A DNA stretch of 45,568 nucleotides from Verrucomicrobiia bacterium (GTDB lineage Bacteria; Verrucomicrobiota; Verrucomicrobiia; JABWAM01): assembly GCA_020849895.1 (NCBI GenBank), contig JADZFN010000037.1, positions 1 through 45,568 of the forward strand. Reading direction: 5' to 3'. A program made the translations under genes and the position numbers. The notes below the pieces were generated by a model that was not told the DNA's origin, did not search any database, and saw nothing but the letters and a program-made list of their open reading frames with translations. Numbering within the stretch: the first letter of the stretch is position 1; every line of letters begins with the position of its first letter. Shown here in pieces: positions 40,796 to 45,568 of this stretch.

Positions 40796-41056
40796 TCAGG
40801 GAGATGACTTTCCCGAAGGCGAAGCGGGCCCCGGAGCCTTGTTCAGACGATAGACGATCCGCGCCTTGTCGAGGTCATACGGGCTCATCTCCATCTTCAC
40901 GCGGTCGCCGACGACAAGCCGGATGAACCGCTTGCGCATCTTGCCGGCGATGTGGGCGAGCACCTGATGCTTGTTGGGCAGCTCCACGCGGAACATGGTG
41001 CCCGGCAGCACCTGCAGCACGGTTCCTTCCACGTTGAGCACGTCTTCGTTGGGCAT
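40796..41056 (-). CDS. infA: Translation initiation factor IF-1
   Basis: 86 residues versus about 72 in most bacteria. The OB-fold body is unmistakable: [40 protein letters not shown], then [20 protein letters not shown] with VYRLNK. The last 14 residues ([13 protein letters not shown] and neighbours) are an unusual Pro/Ser tail. IF-1 binds the ribosomal A site during initiation. The gene is the leftmost of a leftward block (ruvB, rpmE, fabF and acpP upstream), but a 158-base gap separates it from ruvB. Confidence 0.95.
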   Translation of the reverse strand: MPNEDVLNVEGTVLQVLPGTMFRVELPNKHQVLAHIAGKMRKRFIRLVVGDRVKMEMSPYDLDKARIVYRLNKAPGPASPSGKSSP

Positions 41057-41214
41057 GAGGGGGGGTCGGCACGCGCCGAACGACCAGCCTCGCTCATAGC
41101 CGTCTTCAAGACAAGATGGAAATCCGACGATGGAAACCGGCAGGGAGAGATCCCCAAAAGGTCCGAGGTTTCGCGCCGTTTCTGATTCTTCGCCGCTGCG
41201 AAGCGGCAGGCGCC

Positions 41215-42255
41215 TCAGGTCTGTTCGAAAAGCGTGGCTTGACCGCCTCTGGGCTTCACGCCGAGTTTCGTGAAAGCGCGCTCGGCGGCCACGCGTCCCT
41301 GCGGGGTGCGCCGCAGATAGCCTTCCTGGATCAGGAAGGGTTCATACACCTCTTCGAGGGTGCCCGCTTCCTCGCCCGCAGCCACCGAGAGCGAGGCGAT
41401 GCCGACGGGGCCGCCGCCGAACTTGTGCACAAGCGTTTCGAGCAGGCGCTTGTCCATTTCGTCGAGGCCGTCTTCGTCAATGCCCCAGAGAGAAAGGGCG
41501 GCCTGCGCGGCGTCACGGGTGATCCGGTTGCCGGCGCGCACCTGGGCGTACTCGCGGACGATGCGCAGGAGGTTGTTCGCGACGCGCGGCGTGCCGCGGG
41601 AGCGGCGGGCGATCTCGAAGGCACCCTCGGTGTCAATGTCGGCATTCAGGATGCGCGCGGAGCGGAGGACGACCTTTTGCAGGTCTTCGGCCGTGTAGTA
41701 ATCGAGGCGATAGGGAACGCCGAAACGCCCGAGGAGCGGAGAGCTCAGGAGGCCGCTGCGTGTAGTCGCGCCGACGAGAGTGAACCGCGGGAGGTTGAGG
41801 CGCACCGAGCGGGCGTTCGGACCGGTATCAATGATGATGTCGAGCTTGAAATCCTCCATCGCGGGATAGAGGTATTCCTCGACGGTGGCGGGGAGACGGT
41901 GGATTTCGTCAATGAAAAGGACGTCGCCTTCCTCCATGGAAGTGAGCAACCCGGCGAGGTCGCCCGCCTTTTCGATCACGGGGCCGCTGGTGCACTTGAT
42001 GCCGGCGCTCATGGCTTTTGCGACGATGTGGGCGAGCGTGGTTTTGCCGAGACCGGGCGGGCCGATGAAAAGCAGGTGGGCGAGGACGTCCTTTCGCTGG
42101 CGGGCGGCTTCGACGAGAATCCCGAGGCGCTCCTTGATGCGGGTTTGACCGGTGAAATCCCCGAGAACGGTCGGACGGAGCGAGATCTCGAATGCCGGGT
42201 CCTGAGTTTCGACGGCCGCGTGGCCGGCGGGAGCGTGTTCGCCTGCGGGAGGCAT
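41215..42255 (-). CDS. ruvB: Holliday junction branch-migration ATPase RuvB
   Basis: 346 residues from ATG 42255 ([19 protein letters not shown]); an upstream TTG would add eight. Walker [21 protein letters not shown], Walker [21 protein letters not shown], sensor [20 protein letters not shown] (with the arginine finger region), and the C-terminal winged helix ([20 protein letters not shown], then AAERAF) are all present. RuvB is the AAA+ motor of the RuvABC resolvasome. ruvA and ruvC are not adjacent, as is frequent. The short N-terminal extension with a Pro/Ala/His-rich run before the usual ISLRP segment is slightly odd but harmless. Confidence 0.96.
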   Translation of the reverse strand: MPPAGEHAPAGHAAVETQDPAFEISLRPTVLGDFTGQTRIKERLGILVEAARQRKDVLAHLLFIGPPGLGKTTLAHIVAKAMSAGIKCTSGPVIEKAGDLAGLLTSMEEGDVLFIDEIHRLPATVEEYLYPAMEDFKLDIIIDTGPNARSVRLNLPRFTLVGATTRSGLLSSPLLGRFGVPYRLDYYTAEDLQKVVLRSARILNADIDTEGAFEIARRSRGTPRVANNLLRIVREYAQVRAGNRITRDAAQAALSLWGIDEDGLDEMDKRLLETLVHKFGGGPVGIASLSVAAGEEAGTLEEVYEPFLIQEGYLRRTPQGRVAAERAFTKLGVKPRGGQATLFEQT

Positions 42256-42348
42256 GCGGAGACGATGCCCGGAGCGCAAGAAACGGGGAAGCGAAAAAAC
42301 TCGGCCTCCGGACGCGCGGCGCGCGTCTTCCTCACTGCGGACGGCAGA

Positions 42349-42588
42349 CTATTTCCGCGTCTTCTTTTTCTTTGGCGCGGCGGCGGGCGGTTTGTTGGCG
42401 AAGCGGCGTTGGAAGCGCTCGACGCGTCCGGCGGTATCCACGAACTTCTGCTGGCCGGTGAAGAACGGGTGGCACTTCGAGCAGATTCCGACGCGGAGGC
42501 TCGCGCGAGTGGATCGGGTGTGCATCACATGGCCGCAGGCGCAAGTAATGCTCGCTTCGACATATTGGGGATGGAGGTCTGGCTTCAT
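42349..42588 (-). CDS. rpmE: Ribosomal protein bL31
   Basis: 79 residues from ATG 42588. It starts [20 protein letters not shown], the typical bL31 opening, and contains zinc-binding cysteines CAC and CSKC (Cys16, Cys18, Cys37, Cys40; the C+ form), followed by [21 protein letters not shown] Lys-rich tail ([11 protein letters not shown]) is longer than usual. It is 19 bases downstream of fabF on the same strand. The zinc-containing form suggests that a zinc-free paralogue, if any, is elsewhere. Confidence 0.96.
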   Translation of the reverse strand: MKPDLHPQYVEASITCACGHVMHTRSTRASLRVGICSKCHPFFTGQQKFVDTAGRVERFQRRFANKPPAAAPKKKKTRK

Positions 42589-42607
42589 GGAAGGGGGCGC
42601 TGGGGGA

Positions 42608-43864
42608 TCAGGCGAATTTTCGGGCGGCGATGCAGGCGTTGTGACCGCCAAACCCGAAGGAGTTGGTGAGGATGGCGTTCACCCGGCATTCCCGCGCGAC
42701 CTTCGGCACGTAGTCCAGATCGCATTCGGGGTCCGGATGATCGAGATTGATCGTGGGCGGGATCTTGTCCTCCTGAATGGCTTTTGCGCAGATGGCCATC
42801 TCGACGGCGCCCGCAGCGCCGAGGAGATGGCCCGTCATGGACTTCGTCGAGCTGACGGCCACCTTGCGCGCCTGGTCGCCGAAAACGGCCTTGATGGCCT
42901 TCGTCTCGCACACGTCGCCAATCTGCGTGGAGGTGCCGTGGGTGTTGATGTAGGAAACGTCGGCCGGGGCGAGCCCTGCCGTGCGGAGGGCCATGGCCAT
43001 GCAGCGCGTCGCGCCTTCGCCTTCGGGAGAGGGCGCGGTCAGGTGGTAGGCGTCCGCGGTGTTGCCGTAGCCAACGATCTCGCAGTAGATGCGGGCGCCG
43101 CGCCGCCGCGCGTGGTTGAGCTCCTCCAGAAGCAGGATGCCGGCGCCTTCGGCCATGACGAAGCCGTCGCGGTCGCGGTCGAAGGGGCGGCTGGCTTTTT
43201 CAGGCTCGTCGTTGCGGGTGCTCAAGGCCCTCATGGCCGAAAATCCGCCGATGCCGAGGGGACAGATCGTGGCTTCGCTGCCTCCGGCGAGCATAAGGTC
43301 GGCTTCGCCGCGGCGAATGGCGTGCATGGATTCGCCGATCGTATGGGCCGACGTGGAACAGGCAGTGGTCACCGCCATGTTCGGCCCGCGCGCTCCAAGC
43401 TCCATGGACACGATCCCCGAACCCATGTTGCTGATCATCATGGGGATCATGAACGGCGAGAGACGGCTCGGGCCGCGCTTGAGCAGAATCTCGTGCTGGT
43501 CTTCCATGCTCTTGAGGCCGCCGACGCCCGAACCCACCATCACGCCAACGCGGTCGAGATTCTCCTTCGACAAGTCGGTGCCGGCGTCGTCGAGCGCCTG
43601 CTTTGCGGCGGCCAAGGCGAGCTGGACGAAACGGTCGCAACGACGGGCGTCCTTCGGTGACTTGAAGAAGCGAGCGCCTTCGAACCCGCGCACCTCGCCT
43701 GCGATCTTGCAATCGTAGGCCGACACGTCGAAGGCAGCGACCTTGCCGATGCCGGACTTCCCGGCGAGCAGATTGGTCCAGCAGGTCGCAAAATCAAGGC
43801 CGAGAGGCGTAACGGCTCCGATGCCGGTGACCACGACTCGAAGATGATCACTGGGGGTTCCCAT
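42608..43864 (-). CDS. fabF: 3-oxoacyl-[acyl-carrier-protein] synthase II
   Basis: 418 residues. The catalytic triad of elongating beta-ketoacyl-ACP synthases is visible: Cys169 in [16 protein letters not shown], His309 in [13 protein letters not shown] and His345 in [20 protein letters not shown]. The C-terminal GFGGHNA closes the fold. It condenses acyl-ACP with malonyl-ACP in type II fatty-acid synthesis. acpP lies 69 bases upstream on the same strand, its natural partner gene. The start ATG at 43864 has no clear Shine-Dalgarno, common in this window. Confidence 0.96.
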   Translation of the reverse strand: MGTPSDHLRVVVTGIGAVTPLGLDFATCWTNLLAGKSGIGKVAAFDVSAYDCKIAGEVRGFEGARFFKSPKDARRCDRFVQLALAAAKQALDDAGTDLSKENLDRVGVMVGSGVGGLKSMEDQHEILLKRGPSRLSPFMIPMMISNMGSGIVSMELGARGPNMAVTTACSTSAHTIGESMHAIRRGEADLMLAGGSEATICPLGIGGFSAMRALSTRNDEPEKASRPFDRDRDGFVMAEGAGILLLEELNHARRRGARIYCEIVGYGNTADAYHLTAPSPEGEGATRCMAMALRTAGLAPADVSYINTHGTSTQIGDVCETKAIKAVFGDQARKVAVSSTKSMTGHLLGAAGAVEMAICAKAIQEDKIPPTINLDHPDPECDLDYVPKVARECRVNAILTNSFGFGGHNACIAARKFA

Positions 43865-43933
43865 GGACGTCTTCTCGCGAGGCGATTGCGACCTCCGGAA
43901 TCCGGAGGCCGCGCCGCCGCTGCCGACGGAAGG

Positions 43934-44182
43934 CTACACGCCCTCCGATTTCTCTACGATGTAGCGGATGGCATCGCCGACAGTCAGGAGTTTCTGGGCT
44001 TCCTCATCGGGAATGTCGGAACCGAACTCCTCCTCGAAAGCCATGATCAGCTCGACGACGTCCAGGGAGTCGGCCCCGAGATCCTCCACGAACTTGGCGG
44101 ACGGGGTGACCTGTTCGGCGTTGACGCCGAGCTGTTTGACGATGATGTCCTTTACTTTCTCTTCAATGTTCTTTTCGGCCAT
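43934..44182 (-). CDS. acpP: Acyl carrier protein
   Basis: 82 residues, acidic. The 4'-phosphopantetheine attachment site is Ser39 in [20 protein letters not shown], the invariant DSL motif. The first helix [20 protein letters not shown] and the end [20 protein letters not shown] are typical. A good Shine-Dalgarno (GAGGAG) lies about ten bases before the ATG, and a near-consensus promoter is upstream. It carries acyl chains for FabF, which follows. Confidence 0.97.
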   Translation of the reverse strand: MAEKNIEEKVKDIIVKQLGVNAEQVTPSAKFVEDLGADSLDVVELIMAFEEEFGSDIPDEEAQKLLTVGDAIRYIVEKSEGV

Positions 44183-44211
44183 AGGGTGTTTTCTCCTCGT
44201 TGGGAGAGGGG

Positions 44212-44240
44212 GTTTAACCGTCCCGCGAAAAGCTTGTCAA
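44212..44240 (-). promoter_or_regulatory. Promoter of acpP-fabF
   Basis: On the minus strand a perfect -35 hexamer TTGACA (44235-44240) and TTAAAC (44212-44217) are 17 bases apart, about 30 bases before the acpP start. The strong -35 suits a housekeeping operon. Confidence 0.6.
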
Positions 44241-44318
44241 CTGATTAGTGGCCTTTCTTTTGAAGCCGGGCCGCCCCCCTCTCTTGAGGTGTGCCCCATT
44301 CTGCGCTAGAAAAGGCCC

Positions 44319-44966
44319 ATGGTGCGAGTGAAAATTTGCGGCATCACGAACCTGCGGGATGCGCGCCTCGCGGTCCGGGCGGGTGCCGACGCGCTCGGCT
44401 TCATCTTCGCCGCCGAAAGCCCGCGGCGCGTGACGCGCGCCCAGGCGGCGGCCATCTGCCGCCGGCTGCCGCCGTTAGTGGCCCGGGTGGGAGTGTTCGT
44501 GAACGCGCCTGCCGAGGAAATCCGTCGGACGGCCGCCGCATGCGGACTCGACGCGATCCAGCTTCATGGCGAAGAGCCGCCCTCGGCCTGCCGCCGCCTC
44601 CCGGCGCGGACCATCAAGGCCTTTCGTCTCCGCCACACCGCCGACCTGCGTCTTTTGCGCCGCTATCCGGTGGACGCCTGGCTGGTGGACGCCTTCGCGA
44701 AGAACGGACGGCGCGGAGGCACGGGACGCCTTTCGGATTGGACGCTCGCGCGGCGCGCGGCGCGGATGGGGCGGCCGGTTTTTCTTTCAGGCGGCCTGAC
44801 GCCGGAGAACGTGGCGTCGGCGATTCGCGCGGTCCGCCCGTATGCGGTGGACGCCTGCAGTGGCGTGGAACGTGCGCCCGGCCGCAAGGATCCGGCGAAA
44901 CTCACCGCCTTGATCCGGGCGGCGCGCGCCGCGCCCGGGCTTGCCGCGCGCGGTCGCCGCAGGTAA
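44319..44966 (+). CDS. trpF: N-(5'-phosphoribosyl)anthranilate isomerase
   Basis: 215 residues, a (beta/alpha)8-barrel. The opening MVRVKICGITNLRDARLAVR contains catalytic Cys7. Later strands show GFIFAAESPRRVT, VGVFVNAPAEEIR, AIQLHGEE, AWLVDAFA (the catalytic-acid region, Asp), FLSGGLTPENV and YAVDACSGVERAPGRKDP. The phosphate-binding loops GGxTPENV and SGVExxPGxKD are complete. The enzyme performs the third step of tryptophan synthesis from anthranilate. It stands alone here rather than in a trp operon. Confidence 0.95.
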   Translation: MVRVKICGITNLRDARLAVRAGADALGFIFAAESPRRVTRAQAAAICRRLPPLVARVGVFVNAPAEEIRRTAAACGLDAIQLHGEEPPSACRRLPARTIKAFRLRHTADLRLLRRYPVDAWLVDAFAKNGRRGGTGRLSDWTLARRAARMGRPVFLSGGLTPENVASAIRAVRPYAVDACSGVERAPGRKDPAKLTALIRAARAAPGLAARGRRR

Positions 44967-44975
44967 AAGGACGTC

Positions 44976-45443
44976 GTGAAGCTGTTTTGGGGTGGCTTGG
45001 CCTTTCTGATTGCGCTCCAGACGTCGGGCGTCGGCGCGGACGATCGAAAAGCGCTCGAGGCGCCCCTGCCGCCCGACCTCGTCAAGACGTTCGAACGCTA
45101 CACGCGCGCGTGGGCGGATGCGGACTGGGGTCGCATCTTCGAGATCAACAATCCCGCAGCGCAAAAAACCGCGCTTCAGGAGTTCGGCAGCCGCGATGCG
45201 TGGATCGAGCACCAGGAAAAGAGCCTGAAGGACCGTGTCCTCCGCGTGGAACGCCAGGCGGTGTGGCGCGTCGGCGAAGCCAGCTTCACCTTTGCGATTT
45301 CCACGAAGGTGCGTCGCCCGGACAAACGCGAGGAGACGCTGGGCGGTTTCGCCACCTTCGAATGGATCGAGGGAAAATGGTATCTGGTCGAACCGATCCT
45401 CCCCGGCGCGGCGCAAACGTCTCCTCCGTCCCGCGCGCCTTAG
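44976..45443 (+). CDS. Secreted hypothetical protein
   Basis: 155 residues from GTG 44976, nine bases after trpF. The N-terminus is a signal peptide (VKLFWGGLAFLIALQTSGVG, cleavage near ADD). The mature part has a helix PDLVKTFERYTRAWADADWG followed by strands (VWRVGEASFTFAISTKVRRP; GGFATFEWIEGKWYLVEP). This looks like an NTF2/SnoaL-like cone fold, by shape only. The C-terminus is Pro/Ser-rich. Proximity to trpF suggests co-transcription, not shared function. Confidence 0.65.
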   Translation: MKLFWGGLAFLIALQTSGVGADDRKALEAPLPPDLVKTFERYTRAWADADWGRIFEINNPAAQKTALQEFGSRDAWIEHQEKSLKDRVLRVERQAVWRVGEASFTFAISTKVRRPDKREETLGGFATFEWIEGKWYLVEPILPGAAQTSPPSRAP

Positions 45444-45507
45444 AGGGTGTTTGAAAATTGGCCTGCCCTCTGTTGCTGGCGGGGCGGGCTTGTGGGCAAG
45501 GCGTGGA

Positions 45508-45541
45508 GGCTGGCCAATCCCCGCAGTGGGCTTGGCCAGCC
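45508..45541. repeat. Strong bipartite hairpin at the right edge
   Basis: Perfect 10-bp arms GGCTGGCCAA (45508-45517) and TTGGCCAGCC (45532-45541) enclose CCC...GGG, which extends the stem. No T-run follows. The structure begins 64 bases after the last stop codon. A REP-like or MITE-like element, the edge of an insertion sequence, or a bidirectional terminator are all possible; its context is cut by the window end. Confidence 0.6.
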
Positions 45542-45568
45542 GACACAACGCCGCCCAAAGCCCGTTCC

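Noticed and set aside
1-45568. CRISPR array or transposase gene
   Set aside because: No regularly spaced direct repeats with unique spacers and no DDE, HTH or serine transposase signature were seen; the only recombinase is the tyrosine integrase.

Overview
The window joins two parts. Positions 1 to about 13,010 look like a foreign, mobilizable integrated element. From the tRNA-Arg at 13,018 to the right end is a dense, GC-rich bacterial chromosome. Much of the element's cargo (about 1.4-7.4 kb) is visibly more AT-rich than the chromosome. No 16S rRNA or other definitive marker is present. The single-chain indolepyruvate oxidoreductase, the six-gene Ehr-type complex, the frequent lack of Shine-Dalgarno motifs and a small Lys/Ala-rich AAQKxRWA-repeat protein together suggest a Verrucomicrobia/PVC-like or related Gram-negative bacterium. 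That assignment is inference.

Element, 1-13 kb. At the left edge is the N-terminus of an SNF2-type helicase. Next come a repeat-rich intergenic region and a frameshifted stub of a type I restriction subunit (hsdR). The core cargo is a five-gene operon (1,462-7,363): a GNAT-like protein with a C-terminal helical adaptor-like tail, a helical (GASH-like) protein, two small GTPases of the double-GTPase type, and a GTPase-associated protein 1 (GAP1). It matches the layout of the NTP-dependent biological conflict (immunity) systems predicted by comparative genomics, with the GNAT protein in the effector position. Downstream are mobility functions: a small basic protein, an HUH relaxase, its small partner, a candidate oriT, strong hairpins, an AlpA/excisionase-like protein, a ribbon-helix-helix protein with its own inverted-repeat operator, and a tyrosine recombinase next to tRNA-Arg(TCG).

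Chromosome, 13-29 kb. A secreted protein runs out of frame into a methionine-synthase (MetE-like) remnant. After it a regulator fusing an HTH domain to a PTS EIIA domain directly precedes a six-gene complex resembling hydrogenase-4/formate hydrogenlyase. Its large subunit lacks both Ni-Fe cysteine motifs, so it is an energy-converting-hydrogenase-related (Ehr) complex rather than a hydrogenase. A lipoprotein, a 1,214-residue indolepyruvate:ferredoxin oxidoreductase (a possible source of reduced ferredoxin for Ehr), an ATP-grasp-like protein of unknown role and AroD follow.

Chromosome, 29-45.6 kb. A minus-strand block encodes protoporphyrinogen oxidase, a PilZ-like protein, a fucose/arabinose-isomerase-like enzyme and a DoxX protein. 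A plus-strand block encodes CorA, a histidine kinase overlapping a TolC-like lipoprotein, and an RND pump without an adaptor gene. A minus-strand housekeeping block (infA, ruvB, rpmE, fabF, acpP) is followed by trpF and a secreted protein on the plus strand. A strong hairpin lies at the right edge.
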